63,513 bases of DNA, taken from the NCBI GenBank assembly GCA_934539585.1, contig CAKTCT010000014.1, positions 1 to 63,513 on the forward strand, given 5' to 3'. Numbering within the stretch: the first letter of the stretch is position 1; each line of letters begins with the position of its first letter. The notes below the pieces were generated by a model. The model searched no databases. It saw only the letters and a program-made list of their open reading frames with translations, and was not told the origin of the DNA. Positions 7,166 to 15,880 of this stretch are shown here, piece after piece. A program made the position numbers and the translations under genes. Source of the stretch: an uncultured Oscillospiraceae bacterium (lineage in GTDB: Bacteria > Bacillota > Clostridia > Oscillospirales > Ruminococcaceae).

Positions 7166-7714
7166 ATGAGCGCCGCAGCATCCAAAGCAAAAAGCAGAAC
7201 CTACTCCCTGATCCTGGTGGCCCTGTTCGCCGCCCTGACCGCCGTTCTTTCCCAAATCGCTATCCCAACCCCCTGGGAGGTGCCCATCAGCTTAGGGAAT
7301 CTGGCGGGGTTCCTGGCCGTGGGCCTGTTGAGCTGGAAAGAGGCGGTGGCCAGCCAGGCCGTTTGGGTGCTGTTGGGCGTAGTCGGCGCGCCGGTGTTTT
7401 CCAGGTTGGGTTCCTTCAGTCGGCTGGTGGGGCCTACCGGCGGGTACATCATCGGATACATCGTCTCCGCCCTGGCGGCGGGGCTGCTGCTTTCCCGCAT
7501 CGGCTACCGCTTCTGGAAAATGGTCCTGGCTCTAGGCGTCGGCTTGATCCTCTGCTACCTGTTCGGAACGGTGTGGTACGTGGTGGTCATGAAGCAGACT
7601 TCCTTCTGGGCGGCGCTGCTGACCTGTGTGCTGCCGTATATCCCCTTTGACGCGGTGAAAATCGTGCTGACCGCCCTTCTCAGCCAAAAGCTCCGTTCCC
7701 GCCTGGGACGATAA
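7166..7714 (+). CDS. bioY: Biotin ECF transporter S component BioY
   Basis: The 182-residue BioY protein has six hydrophobic helices, an N-terminal ALFAALTAVLSQI segment, the PISLGNLAGFLAVGLL substrate-binding region near 41-56, the GPTGGYIIGYI signature near 90-100, and a final helix with FDAVKIVLTALL. BioY binds biotin and works with the shared EcfA/A'/T energy module, which is encoded at 15-17.5 kb. The ATG at 7166 follows TGGAGG. The BirA-type operator supports biotin control. Confidence 0.93.
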   Translation: MSAAASKAKSRTYSLILVALFAALTAVLSQIAIPTPWEVPISLGNLAGFLAVGLLSWKEAVASQAVWVLLGVVGAPVFSRLGSFSRLVGPTGGYIIGYIVSALAAGLLLSRIGYRFWKMVLALGVGLILCYLFGTVWYVVVMKQTSFWAALLTCVLPYIPFDAVKIVLTALLSQKLRSRLGR

Positions 7715-7717
7715 GAA

Positions 7718-7752
7718 AAACCGCCGTCCGGTTTTGTTCCGAGCGGCGGTTT
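7718..7752. terminator. Bidirectional terminator between bioY and the ankyrin gene
   Basis: AAACCGCCG and CGGCGGTTT form a hairpin between two convergent genes. Confidence 0.65.
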
Positions 7753-7753
7753 G

Positions 7754-8455
7754 CTATTCAAAAAGGTCGCCGCAGATTGTCCAGACGAATTCCGTCCGGA
7801 AGTACTGGGCCACGGTCTTTTTCAGGAAGGCGGAGACGCAGCCCGTGTCTGCGCCGCACCGGAGGAGAAAGCCGATGACCCGGCGGAAATCCTCCCGCAT
7901 CTCCGGGGTCATGGTCTTCCCGGGGTAAAACTCCCCGGTGGCGGGGTCCTTGCTGGGGCAGAGAAAGTTGGCGGTGGCCACGGCCTCGAAAAGGGCGTTG
8001 CGGTTGTCATAGTCGGGCTGGTTGACGTCGGCCCCCATCCGGACCATCCGTTCCAGAAGGGCAAAGGACTCGTCAGCCTCCTCTGTGGTGTGGAGCCAGA
8101 CCAGGTTCAGCGGGGGAGTGGGCCTGCCGTCCCAGGCGTAGCGCCGGGCGTTCCAAAGGGCCACGTTGACCGCGTCAAAGAGGACCGGATGGGACTCCGA
8201 GGACCATTTTTTCTCCGGACGGTAGTTGACGTCGGCGCCGTGGTCCAGAAGGTACCAGGCGATGTCCGCGTGCCACCCGGTGCAGAGGGCGACCTGAAGG
8301 GGAGACATTCCCCGGATGTCGGCCAGCTTTTTGGGGGCAACGGCGTTGACCAGGGACGGGTCCTCCGCCAGCAATTCCCGGATGGCGTCCAGGTTGCTGC
8401 TTTTCCGGGTGCTTTCCCGGATCAGGGTGAAAATGGAAGGGGCTGCCGCTTTCAT
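7754..8455 (-). CDS. Ankyrin-repeat protein
   Basis: The 233-residue protein has recognisable ankyrin repeats: GMSPLQVALCTGWHADIAWYLLDHGADVN (about 49-77), a second with LLERMVRMGADVNQPDYDNRNALFEAV (about 132-158), and a degenerate third with FLLRCGADTG. There is no signal peptide or membrane helix. The start at 8455 has a GGAGG site. It lies downstream of nrdG on the same strand but beyond that operon's terminator. A protein-binding role is likely; the partner is unknown. Confidence 0.75.
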   Translation of the reverse strand: MKAAAPSIFTLIRESTRKSSNLDAIRELLAEDPSLVNAVAPKKLADIRGMSPLQVALCTGWHADIAWYLLDHGADVNYRPEKKWSSESHPVLFDAVNVALWNARRYAWDGRPTPPLNLVWLHTTEEADESFALLERMVRMGADVNQPDYDNRNALFEAVATANFLCPSKDPATGEFYPGKTMTPEMREDFRRVIGFLLRCGADTGCVSAFLKKTVAQYFRTEFVWTICGDLFE

Positions 8456-8476
8456 GTTCCGCCTCCTTGCTGAAAA

Positions 8477-8510
8477 ATCCCCCGGAGAGAGGCGTCTTTC
8501 CGGGGGATTC
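8477..8510 (-). terminator. Terminator of the nrd operon
   Basis: AATCCCCCGGA and TCCGGGGGATT form an 11-bp stem, followed by T5 on the minus strand just after the nrdG stop. Confidence 0.8.
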
Positions 8511-8512
8511 TG

Positions 8513-8992
8513 TCAGAAAATCGTGTGGAGATCGATGATCCGCTGGTTGCTGCTGCCCCGGAACTCCAGGTCCAGGTTCCGCAGCGCCTCGACGTAGGGG
8601 CCGTCCACCAGGGTGTCGCAGAGCTTCAAAAGCTCCAGCACCGCCGGATAGGTCTTTCCCAGCTCCAGGAGCTGCTCCAGGGTGTAGCCGCTGTATGCGA
8701 AGACGGTCTTGCCCATCTTTTTCACCTCCCGGACCAGGGGGAGAAGGGCCTCGGCCTGACAGAAGGGCTCCCCGCCGGAGAGGGTGACGCCGTCCAGCAA
8801 GGGGTCCTCCCGGATGGCGTCCAGGATGGCGGGGATGTCCGCGTCAAAGCCCCCGGAAAAGTCGTGGGTCTGGGGGTTGTGGCAGCCGGGACAGTGGTGG
8901 GGGCATCCCTGGGTGAAGATCACATACCGGATGCCCGGGCCGTCCACAATGGATTCATCGATGAGTCCGCTGAGCCGAAGTTCAGATGCCAT
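8513..8992 (-). CDS. nrdG: Anaerobic ribonucleotide reductase activase NrdG
   Basis: The 159-residue radical SAM protein has the CX3CX2C cluster motif (Cys30, Cys34, Cys37) and the TLSGGEP motif at about 69-75. It binds a 4Fe-4S cluster and SAM and makes the glycyl radical on NrdD. Length is normal for NrdG. Its start overlaps the end of the small NrdD-like gene by 11 bp in another frame, so it is the third cistron of the unit. Confidence 0.93.
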   Translation of the reverse strand: MASELRLSGLIDESIVDGPGIRYVIFTQGCPHHCPGCHNPQTHDFSGGFDADIPAILDAIREDPLLDGVTLSGGEPFCQAEALLPLVREVKKMGKTVFAYSGYTLEQLLELGKTYPAVLELLKLCDTLVDGPYVEALRNLDLEFRGSSNQRIIDLHTIF

Positions 8993-9140
8993 GCTTCACA
9001 CGGTCCCGTTCTTCCGCCCGCTTGGCGTTGTTGAACCGGTCGGTGGTGCCCACCAGGTAGCCGGTGATCCGGCGGATGCGCTCAAAGGAGACGTCCTTGC
9101 CGATGGTTTTGACTTCTTTTGCAGTGGTTTTCTCGTTCAT
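8982..9140 (-). CDS. Small NrdD C-terminal-like protein (52 aa)
   Basis: Translation from the ATG at 9140 gives 52 residues with an ERIRRITGYLVGTTDRFN core and a KAREERDR-type charged tail, ending KHGI. Such proteins accompany class III reductase genes in Clostridia and are often annotated as an NrdD-related fragment. A GGAGCG site precedes it; it starts 24 bp after nrdD ends and overlaps nrdG. Its exact role in the complex is not known to me. Confidence 0.8.
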   Translation of the reverse strand: MNEKTTAKEVKTIGKDVSFERIRRITGYLVGTTDRFNNAKRAEERDRVKHGI

Positions 9141-9163
9141 AATGCTCGCTCCTTTATAAAATG

Positions 9164-11458
9164 TCAGTGGGTGCAGTCGTAGTGGCAGGGGACATCGGGA
9201 TATTTCTTCCGCAGCTCGTCCAGCCGCTCGATGGAGACCGGTTCGCCGTCATGGCGTCCGCAGCGGGGGCAGACGTCGTTGATGACGCCGGTGAAGCCGC
9301 AGACCGGGTCCCGGTCCACCGGGTGGTTCACGGAGCCGTAGCCGATGCCGGACTCCTTCATGCAGCGGATGATGGTCTCGAAGGCTTTCAGGTTCTTGCA
9401 GGTGTCGCCGTCCAGCTCCACGTAGCTGATGTGGCCGGCGTTGGTCATGGCGTGATAGGGGGCCTCCAGCTGAATCTTCCGGTAGGCTTTGATGGGGTAG
9501 TACACCGGCACGTGGAAGGAGTTGGTGTAGTAATCCCGGTCGGTGACGCCGGGAATTTCGCCGTAGAGCTTCTTGTCGATGCGGACGAAGCGGCCGGAAA
9601 GGCCCTCCGCCGGGGTGGCCAGCAGGGTGAAGTTCAGGCCGGTTTTGGCGGATTCGTCGTCCATGCGCTGGCGCATGTGGCCGATGATCTCAAGACCCAG
9701 CTTCTGGCTCTCCTCGCTTTCGCCGTGGTGGAAGCCGGTAAGGGCTTTCAGGGTCTCGGCCAGGCCGATGAAGCCGACGCTGAGGGTGCCGTGCTTCAGG
9801 ACTTCGGCCACGCTGTCGTCGGGGCCCAGGTTCTCGGAGTCGATCCAGATGCCCTGGCCCATGAGGAAGGGGTAGTTCCGGACCTTCTTGGTGCACTGAA
9901 TCTGGAACCGGTGGAGGAGCTGGCGGATGACCAGGTCGATACGCTGGTCCAGAATTTCGTAAAACTTCTGGATATCGCCCTTGGCTTCCAGGCCGATGCG
10001 GGGGAGGTTGATGGAGGTGAAGCTCAGGTTGCCCCGGCCGCAGGTGACTTCCTTGGTCCGGTCGTGGACGTTGCCCATGACCCGGGTGCGGCAGCCCATG
10101 TAGGCCACCTCGGTGTTGTAGTCGCCGGGCTTGTAGTACTGGAGGTTAAAGGGTGCGTCCAGGAAGGAGAAGTTGGGGAACAGCCGCTTGGCGGAGGTGG
10201 CAATGGCCTGCTGGAACAGGTCGTAGTTGGGCTCACCGGGGTTGTAGTTGACGCCTTCCTTGACCTTGAAGATCTGAACGGGGAAGATGGGGGTCTCGCC
10301 ATCGCCCAGGCCCGCGTCGGTGGCGGACAGGAGGTTCCGGATGACCATCCGGGCTTCGGGGGAGGTATCCGTGCCGTAGTTCACGGAGGAGAAGGGCACC
10401 TGGGCGCCTGCCCGGGAGTTCATGGTGTTCAGGTTGTGGATAAAGGCTTCCATGGCCTGGTAGGTGGCCTTGTCCGTTTCGGCGTAGGCGGTGTCGGCGG
10501 CGTAGTCGTGGGCTTTGGCGGCGGTCTCCGGGGAGATTTCCTGGAAGCCGTGCTCCTTCTGGTGGGCGGGGAGATAGGCGGTAAGGGCCGCCTTGTACTC
10601 CTCCCGGTTGCCCAAGGCGGGGGTCATGGCCACGTCGGTTCGGACGGCGGCCACCAGGGCCTCGGCGTCGGCCCGGGACATGCCCGCGGCGATCTGGAGG
10701 TACTGGGCCAGAGCTTTGAAGTACTCTTTTTTATAGGTCTTGGCCACGCCGGGGGCCATGGAGTAGTCGAAGTTGGGGATGCTCTGTCCGCCGTGCATCT
10801 CGTTCTGGTTGGCCTGAATGGCGATGCAGGCGAGAGCGGAGTAGCTGATGATGGAGTTGGGCTCCCGGAGACAGCCGTGACCGGTGAAGAAGCCGTGATG
10901 GAAGAGCTTCAGAAGGTCGATCTGACAGCAGGTCTCGGTGAGCATGTAGAAATCTTTGTCGTGGATGTGGATGTCGCCGTTGATGTGGGCGGCGGCGATG
11001 TCCTTGGGCAGGATGTAGTTATCCATGAAGTACTTGGAGCCCTCGGAGCCATACTTCAGCATGGTGCCCATGGCGGTGTCGGCGTCGATGTTGGCGTTTT
11101 CCCGCTTGATGTCCGCATCCTTGGAGTAGGAGAAGGTCAGCTCCTTGTAGATGTCCATGAGGTCGGCTTCGCTCTGGCGGATTTTGGCGTGCTCGGCCCG
11201 GTAGAGGATGTAGGCTTTGGCGGTCTTGGCATAGTCGGCGGCGATAAGGGCCTCCTCCACCTTGTCCTGAATCTGCTCCACGGTGGGGATGCGGTTCTTG
11301 GGGAGGCTTTCCACCACTTCCTGGGTCAGCTCTCTGATCTTCTTGACGGAGATTTTCTCGTCGGAGACGGCCACGTTGGCCTTGTGGATGGCGTCCTCGA
11401 TTTTTCGGGAGTCAAAGGGGACGACTTCGCCGTTTCGCTTCTTGATTTTTGTAATCAT
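9164..11458 (-). CDS. nrdD: Anaerobic ribonucleoside-triphosphate reductase NrdD
   Basis: The 764-residue class III reductase reduces NTPs to dNTPs without oxygen using a glycyl radical. An ATP-cone (KKRNGEVVPFDSRKIEDAI) occupies the N-terminus. A cysteine-bearing mid region and the C-terminal PVCGFTG segment follow, where the radical glycine lies, then a CPRCG knuckle that completes the zinc site. The ATG at 11458 has GAGG 9 nt upstream; codons upstream to 11485 are unlikely. It is first in nrdD - small gene - nrdG, and its leader carries an NrdR-box-like site. Confidence 0.95.
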   Translation of the reverse strand: MITKIKKRNGEVVPFDSRKIEDAIHKANVAVSDEKISVKKIRELTQEVVESLPKNRIPTVEQIQDKVEEALIAADYAKTAKAYILYRAEHAKIRQSEADLMDIYKELTFSYSKDADIKRENANIDADTAMGTMLKYGSEGSKYFMDNYILPKDIAAAHINGDIHIHDKDFYMLTETCCQIDLLKLFHHGFFTGHGCLREPNSIISYSALACIAIQANQNEMHGGQSIPNFDYSMAPGVAKTYKKEYFKALAQYLQIAAGMSRADAEALVAAVRTDVAMTPALGNREEYKAALTAYLPAHQKEHGFQEISPETAAKAHDYAADTAYAETDKATYQAMEAFIHNLNTMNSRAGAQVPFSSVNYGTDTSPEARMVIRNLLSATDAGLGDGETPIFPVQIFKVKEGVNYNPGEPNYDLFQQAIATSAKRLFPNFSFLDAPFNLQYYKPGDYNTEVAYMGCRTRVMGNVHDRTKEVTCGRGNLSFTSINLPRIGLEAKGDIQKFYEILDQRIDLVIRQLLHRFQIQCTKKVRNYPFLMGQGIWIDSENLGPDDSVAEVLKHGTLSVGFIGLAETLKALTGFHHGESEESQKLGLEIIGHMRQRMDDESAKTGLNFTLLATPAEGLSGRFVRIDKKLYGEIPGVTDRDYYTNSFHVPVYYPIKAYRKIQLEAPYHAMTNAGHISYVELDGDTCKNLKAFETIIRCMKESGIGYGSVNHPVDRDPVCGFTGVINDVCPRCGRHDGEPVSIERLDELRKKYPDVPCHYDCTH

Positions 11459-11557
11459 CTTTCCCATCCTCTGTTGTAGAATCATCCGGCAATGGAGGGC
11501 CGGATTGGGCGCAAAAAAGAAGGGAGACGCAAGCTGTATGCTTTAAAAGCTCGAATC

Positions 11558-11571
11558 CACTATATCTTGTG
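11558..11571 (-). promoter_or_regulatory. NrdR-box-like site in the nrdD leader
   Basis: On the minus strand it reads CACAAGATATAGTG, one mismatch from CACWATATATWGTG. It lies between the nrdD promoter and start codon. A second half-site (ATAGTG) overlaps the -10, but spacing is not the usual 31-32 bp. Confidence 0.55.
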
Positions 11572-11607
11572 CCTTCTGCGGTTTTTCATTCCGTATGTTG
11601 TATCACT

Positions 11608-11636
11608 ATCATACCGCAAAATGTCCGGGGTGTCAA
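11608..11636 (-). promoter_or_regulatory. Promoter of the nrdD operon
   Basis: TTGACA and TATGAT on the minus strand are separated by 17 bp; the leader to nrdD is about 145 nt. Confidence 0.8.
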
Positions 11637-11737
11637 GTAGGAAACGGAGTTTTTTTTGGCGGACGGCAAGTTTTGTGAAAATACACGAATTTGGAATAGT
11701 TTTATTTTTCCTTCTGCCGGGAATCTGCGAAAAACAT

Positions 11738-11766
11738 TTGTCAAGACACCCGGAATGTGGTATAAT
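11738..11766 (+). promoter_or_regulatory. Promoter of the ruvC operon
   Basis: TTGTCA and TATAAT are separated by 17 bp. It should drive ruvCAB and perhaps genes further down. Confidence 0.75.
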
Positions 11767-11807
11767 AATTTCGAGTATCCTGCCGCTGCAAATTTTCGGT
11801 GGCACAC

Positions 11808-11850
11808 CATGATACCCTCTCTTGTCTGAAGGACAAGAGAGGGTATCATG
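11808..11850 (+). repeat. 19-bp perfect inverted repeat in the ruvC leader
   Basis: Arms CATGATACCCTCTCTTGTC and its exact complement flank a 5-nt loop (TGAAG). It lies about 35 nt after the likely transcription start and 38 nt before the ruvC codon. No T run follows on either strand, so it is not a standard terminator. Confidence 0.85.
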
Positions 11851-11888
11851 TAGGGAAAACATTCATCACCCGGGAGGGAAGAACCGAC

Positions 11889-12428
11889 TTGCGCACAAGA
11901 ATCCTGGGCATTGACCCCGGCTACGCCATCGTGGGCTGCGGCGTGGTGGAATACGACGGCCGCAATTTCACCACCCTGGATTACGGCCCCATCACCACTC
12001 CGGCGGGGATGCCCTTTGCCGACCGGCTGGCCATCATCTACGACGGCATGATCGAGCTTCTGGACAAGTACCACCCCGACGCCATGTCCGTGGAAAAGCT
12101 CTACTTCAACACCAACCAGAAAACCGCTATCGACGTGGCCCAGGCCAGAGGGGTGATCCTTCTGGCGGCCCGGCAGAAGGGCGTGCCGTTTTACGAATAC
12201 ACCCCCTTGCAGGTCAAGCAGTCGGTGGTGGGCTACGGACGGGCGGTGAAGCAGCAGATCATCGAAATGACCACCCGAATCTTAAACCTCAAAAAGCCCC
12301 CCAAGCCCGACGATGTGGCCGACGCCCTGGCCATTGCCATCTGCCACGCTCACTGCGCCGCTTCCGGGGCGGCCTCGGCCCTGGCGGAGGCCATTGCCCG
12401 ACAGGAAAGAAAGGACGGAATCCAATGA
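11889..12428 (+). CDS. ruvC: Holliday junction endonuclease RuvC
   Basis: The 179-residue resolvase has four acidic catalytic residues in the expected places: Asp9 (GIDPG), Glu69 (SVEKLYF), and Asp142/Asp145 in DDVADALA. It cuts Holliday junctions as a dimer. I chose the TTG at 11889, which puts MRTRILGIDPG at the N-terminus as in other RuvC proteins and has GGGAGG upstream; the upstream ATG would translate the leader hairpin. Its stop overlaps ruvA (ATGA). Confidence 0.94.
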   Translation: MRTRILGIDPGYAIVGCGVVEYDGRNFTTLDYGPITTPAGMPFADRLAIIYDGMIELLDKYHPDAMSVEKLYFNTNQKTAIDVAQARGVILLAARQKGVPFYEYTPLQVKQSVVGYGRAVKQQIIEMTTRILNLKKPPKPDDVADALAIAICHAHCAASGAASALAEAIARQERKDGIQ

Positions 12429-13027
12429 TTTACAGCCTTCGCGGAAAGCTCATCTCCGTGGAACCCAATCTCGCCGTAGTGGAGTGCGCCGGTGTGGGCT
12501 ACGCCGTGCGGACCTCCTCCGTCACTGTGTCCCGGCTCCCGGCTCTGGGGAGCGAGACCATGCTTTACACCTACCTCCACGTTGCGGAAAACGCCATCGA
12601 CCTGTTCGGCTTTGCCGATCCCGGAGAGCTGAGCTGCTTCAAAATGCTCATCGCCGTCACCCGGGTGGGGCCCAAGGCGGCGCTGTCGGTCCTTTCCAAC
12701 GTGACGCCGGAGCGCTTCGCCCTCTGCGTGGCCTCCGGCGACGCCAAAACCATTGCCAAAGCCCCGGGCATCGGGACCAAAACCGCCCAGCGGATCATCC
12801 TGGAGCTGAAGGACAAGATGAGCCGGGACGCCGCCGAGCTGGGCTTTTCCGGGGCCGCTCCAGCGGAGGTCCCCTCCGACGCCTCCAACGCCGGGGAGGC
12901 CATTTCGGCCCTGGTGGTCCTGGGCTACTCCCAGAGCGAGGCCGCGTCGGTCATTATGAAGCTGGACCCCTCCCTTTCCGTGGAGGAACTGATCAAGGCG
13001 GGGCTGCGGGCCCTGTCTTCCCGATAA
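12425..13027 (+). CDS. ruvA: Holliday junction branch-migration protein RuvA
   Basis: The 200-residue protein has the N-terminal OB fold (MIYSLRGKLISVEPNLAVVECAG-type), two helix-hairpin-helix units (VGPKAALS and GIGTKTAQRIILELKDK), and a C-terminal three-helix domain that contacts RuvB. Length matches the family. Overlap with ruvC by 4 bp and a 15-bp gap to ruvB show one operon. Confidence 0.96.
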   Translation: MIYSLRGKLISVEPNLAVVECAGVGYAVRTSSVTVSRLPALGSETMLYTYLHVAENAIDLFGFADPGELSCFKMLIAVTRVGPKAALSVLSNVTPERFALCVASGDAKTIAKAPGIGTKTAQRIILELKDKMSRDAAELGFSGAAPAEVPSDASNAGEAISALVVLGYSQSEAASVIMKLDPSLSVEELIKAGLRALSSR

Positions 13028-13042
13028 GAAAGCAGGTTTTTC

Positions 13043-14092
13043 ATGTTTGAATCACAGATCGACCGGGAGGAGATGGACCTGGAAAACAGGGTCACGGCTC
13101 CGGACTTCCACGGCGGCGACGACGAGGCGGAGTTTTCCCTCCGGCCCAAGACTCTGGCGGAGTACATCGGCCAGGATAAGGCCAAGGAGAACCTTTCCGT
13201 CTATATTGAAGCTGCCAAGCGCCGGGGCGAGGCCCTGGACCACGTCCTGCTCTACGGCCCCCCCGGCCTGGGCAAGACCACCCTTTCCCAGATCATCGCC
13301 AACGAAATGAATACCAACCTGAAGGTCACTTCCGGCCCGGCCATTGAAAAGCCTGGGGACCTGGCGGCCCTTCTGACCAACCTGGCCGACGGCGACGTGC
13401 TGTTCATCGACGAAATCCACCGGCTGTCCAAGTCCGTGGAGGAGGTCCTGTACCCCGCCATGGAGGACTACGCCCTGGATATCATCATCGGCAAGGGCCC
13501 CTCCGCCCGGTCCATCCGGCTGGACTTGAAGCACTTCACCCTGGTGGGAGCCACCACCCGGGCGGGGCAGCTGACCTCGCCGCTGCGGGACCGGTTCGGG
13601 GTCATCCTCCGGCTGGAGCTTTACACGCCGGAGCAGCTCTGCGACATTATCCTCCGGTCCGCCGGGATTCTGGACATCCCTTGCGACCGGGACGGGGCCA
13701 TGGAGCTGGCCCGGCGCTCCCGGGGGACCCCGCGGATCGCCAACCGGCTCTTGAAGCGGGTCCGGGACTTCGCCCAGGTCATCGGCGACGGCGTTCTGAC
13801 CAAAGAGATTGTGGACACGGCTCTGGGCCGTCTGGAAGTGGACGAGCTGGGGCTGGACAACATCGACCGTCGCTTGCTGACCATGATGATCCGCAACTAC
13901 AACGGCGGTCCCGTGGGCCTGGAGACCATGGCCGCCGTTCTGGGGGAGGAAGCCGTCACCATTGAGGACGTCTATGAGCCCTATCTGATGCAGCTGGGAT
14001 TCCTTTCCCGGACGCCGAGAGGGCGCTGCGTCACCCCGCTGGCTTACCGGCATCTGGGCATCGAGCGCCCCGACGGCCAGCAGATGCTTTGA
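13043..14092 (+). CDS. ruvB: Holliday junction helicase RuvB
   Basis: The 349-residue AAA+ ATPase has Walker A GPPGLGKTT at 72-80, Walker B FIDEIH at 121-126, the GATTRAG sensor segment, and a C-terminal winged helix ending in TPRGR. RuvB hexamers pump DNA through RuvA-bound junctions. The start has AGCAGG upstream. Third gene of ruvCAB. Confidence 0.97.
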   Translation: MFESQIDREEMDLENRVTAPDFHGGDDEAEFSLRPKTLAEYIGQDKAKENLSVYIEAAKRRGEALDHVLLYGPPGLGKTTLSQIIANEMNTNLKVTSGPAIEKPGDLAALLTNLADGDVLFIDEIHRLSKSVEEVLYPAMEDYALDIIIGKGPSARSIRLDLKHFTLVGATTRAGQLTSPLRDRFGVILRLELYTPEQLCDIILRSAGILDIPCDRDGAMELARRSRGTPRIANRLLKRVRDFAQVIGDGVLTKEIVDTALGRLEVDELGLDNIDRRLLTMMIRNYNGGPVGLETMAAVLGEEAVTIEDVYEPYLMQLGFLSRTPRGRCVTPLAYRHLGIERPDGQQML

Positions 14093-14111
14093 TTTTAAGG
14101 AGAAACCGTTC

Positions 14112-14981
14112 ATGAGAATTGCTGACAACTGGACCGGATACGAAATGCTGGACACCTCCGGCGGCGAAAAGCTGGAACGCTGGGGCGACGTGGTCCTCAT
14201 CCGTCCGGACCCCCAGATCATCTGGAACACCCCCCGGCAGCACCCGGGCTGGAAAAAGCCCCACGCCCACTACCACCGTTCGGAAAAAGGCGGCGGCAGC
14301 TGGGAAAACTTCCGCCCCTGCCCGGAAAGCTGGCCCTTGCAGTACAGGGACCTGACCTTTAAAATTTCCCCCACCGGCTTCAAGCACACCGGCCTTTTCC
14401 CGGAGCAGGCGGTCAACTGGGACCTGTTCCGGCAGCTGATTGCAAAGGCGGGGCGGCCGGTATCGGTGCTGAACCTCTTTGCCTATACCGGCGGGGCCAC
14501 CCTGGCCTGCGCGGCGGCGGGAGCCTCCGTCTGCCACGTAGACGCCTCCAAGGGGATGGTGGCCTGGGCCAAGGAAAACGCGGCCCTCTCCGGCCTTTCA
14601 GAGAAGCCCATCCGCTGGATCGTAGACGACTGCGAAAAATTCGTGGCCCGGGAAATCCGCCGGGGACGGCGCTACGACGCCATTATCATGGACCCACCCT
14701 CCTATGGCCGGGGCCCCTCCGGGGAGGTCTGGAAGCTGGAGGAGCAGGTCTACGCTCTGGTGGATCTCTGCGCCGGGGTGCTGTCGGAGGACCCGCTTTT
14801 TGTGGCGCTGAACTCCTATACCACCGGGCTTTCCCCGTCGGTCATGGCCTATCTGCTGGGCGTTACCGTGGGGAACCGCTTCGGCGGGAAGGTCTCCGCC
14901 GATGAGATCGGCCTGCCGGTGACGGCGTCGGGACTGGCGCTGCCCTGCGGCTCCACGGCCCTGTGGACCCGGGGAGAATGA
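14112..14981 (+). CDS. Class I SAM-dependent methyltransferase (RlmI/RlmK-like)
   Basis: The 289-residue protein resembles the methyltransferase domain of 23S rRNA m5C/m2G enzymes: VLNLFAYTGGAT at 119-130 (SAM binding), acidic VDASKG at 143-148, and the DPPSYG motif at 194-199. It lacks the PUA domain of RlmI. The DPPSYG motif suits an amino-group target on nucleic acid. It follows ruvB by 19 bp, with an AAGGAG site. The exact RNA target is unknown. Confidence 0.82.
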   Translation: MRIADNWTGYEMLDTSGGEKLERWGDVVLIRPDPQIIWNTPRQHPGWKKPHAHYHRSEKGGGSWENFRPCPESWPLQYRDLTFKISPTGFKHTGLFPEQAVNWDLFRQLIAKAGRPVSVLNLFAYTGGATLACAAAGASVCHVDASKGMVAWAKENAALSGLSEKPIRWIVDDCEKFVAREIRRGRRYDAIIMDPPSYGRGPSGEVWKLEEQVYALVDLCAGVLSEDPLFVALNSYTTGLSPSVMAYLLGVTVGNRFGGKVSADEIGLPVTASGLALPCGSTALWTRGE

Positions 14982-14998
14982 CCATGGAAGGAACGACT

Positions 14999-15847
14999 AT
15001 GGAAAACATCATTACAACCGAACAGCTCTATTTCGACTTCCGGAACGAGGAGGACGGCACGGTTTTTCCGGTGCTGAAAGGGGTCGATCTGGGTATCCGG
15101 AAGGGTCAGTTTGTGGCCGTTCTGGGGCACAACGGATCGGGGAAATCCACCCTGGCCAAGCACTTCAACGCCATCCTCCTGCCCACCTCGGGGAAGGTCC
15201 TGGTGGAGGGCATCGACACCGCAGACGAGGACCGGCTTTTTGACATCCGGCAGAAGGTGGGCATGGTCTTTCAGAATCCGGACAACCAGATCGTCGCCAC
15301 CATCGTGGAGGAGGACGTGGCCTTCGCCCTGGAAAACATGGGGGTGGAGCCCAAAGAGATCCGCCGCCGGGTGGACGAGGCTCTGAAGCAGGTGGACATG
15401 TACGAATACCGGGAACGGGCCCCTCACCAGCTGTCCGGCGGACAGAAGCAGCGGGTGGCCATTGCCGGCATCCTGGCCATGCGGCCCGACTGCATCGTCC
15501 TGGACGAGCCCACGGCCATGCTGGACCCCAAGGGCCGCAGCGAGGTCATGAAGACCATCCGGTACCTGAACCGGGAATTCGGCACTACCGTGGTCCTCAT
15601 CACCCACTACATGGACGAGGCCGCCGCCTCCGACCGGGTGGTGGTGGTGGATAACGGCGTGGTCCTCCGGGACGGGACGCCCAAGGAGGTCTTTTCCCAG
15701 GTGGAGCTGCTGAAATCCGTAGGACTGGACGTTCCCCAGGTGACGGAGCTGATCTATGAGCTCCGGAAGGAAGGCGTGGACCTTCCCCAGGACATCCTCA
15801 CCGAGGACGAGTGCTACGAAGCCTTGAAAGCGCTCCTGGCCGACTGA
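14999..15847 (+). CDS. ecfA1: Energy-coupling factor transporter ATPase EcfA1
   Basis: The ATPase has Walker A GHNGSGKST at 43-51, the QNPDNQI Q-loop, an LSGGQKQR signature and VLDEPTAMLDP. The EcfA-specific C-terminal extension with PQVTELIYELRKEG is present. I prefer the ATG at 14999, which has AAGGAA 6 nt upstream (282 residues). ATGs at 14978 (overlapping the methyltransferase stop) and 14984 are possible. It forms the heterodimer with EcfA2 that powers S components such as BioY. Confidence 0.93.
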   Translation: MENIITTEQLYFDFRNEEDGTVFPVLKGVDLGIRKGQFVAVLGHNGSGKSTLAKHFNAILLPTSGKVLVEGIDTADEDRLFDIRQKVGMVFQNPDNQIVATIVEEDVAFALENMGVEPKEIRRRVDEALKQVDMYEYRERAPHQLSGGQKQRVAIAGILAMRPDCIVLDEPTAMLDPKGRSEVMKTIRYLNREFGTTVVLITHYMDEAAASDRVVVVDNGVVLRDGTPKEVFSQVELLKSVGLDVPQVTELIYELRKEGVDLPQDILTEDECYEALKALLAD

Positions 15848-15880
15848 CCCAAATTCTCCCAGAAGGGAAGGAAAAACGCC

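Noticed and set aside
9161..11479. A 772-codon plus-strand open frame opposite nrdD
   Set aside because: It mirrors the nrdD codons; the product is a low-complexity Val/Gly/Ala/Asp string and has no ribosome site. nrdD on the minus strand is a clear family member.
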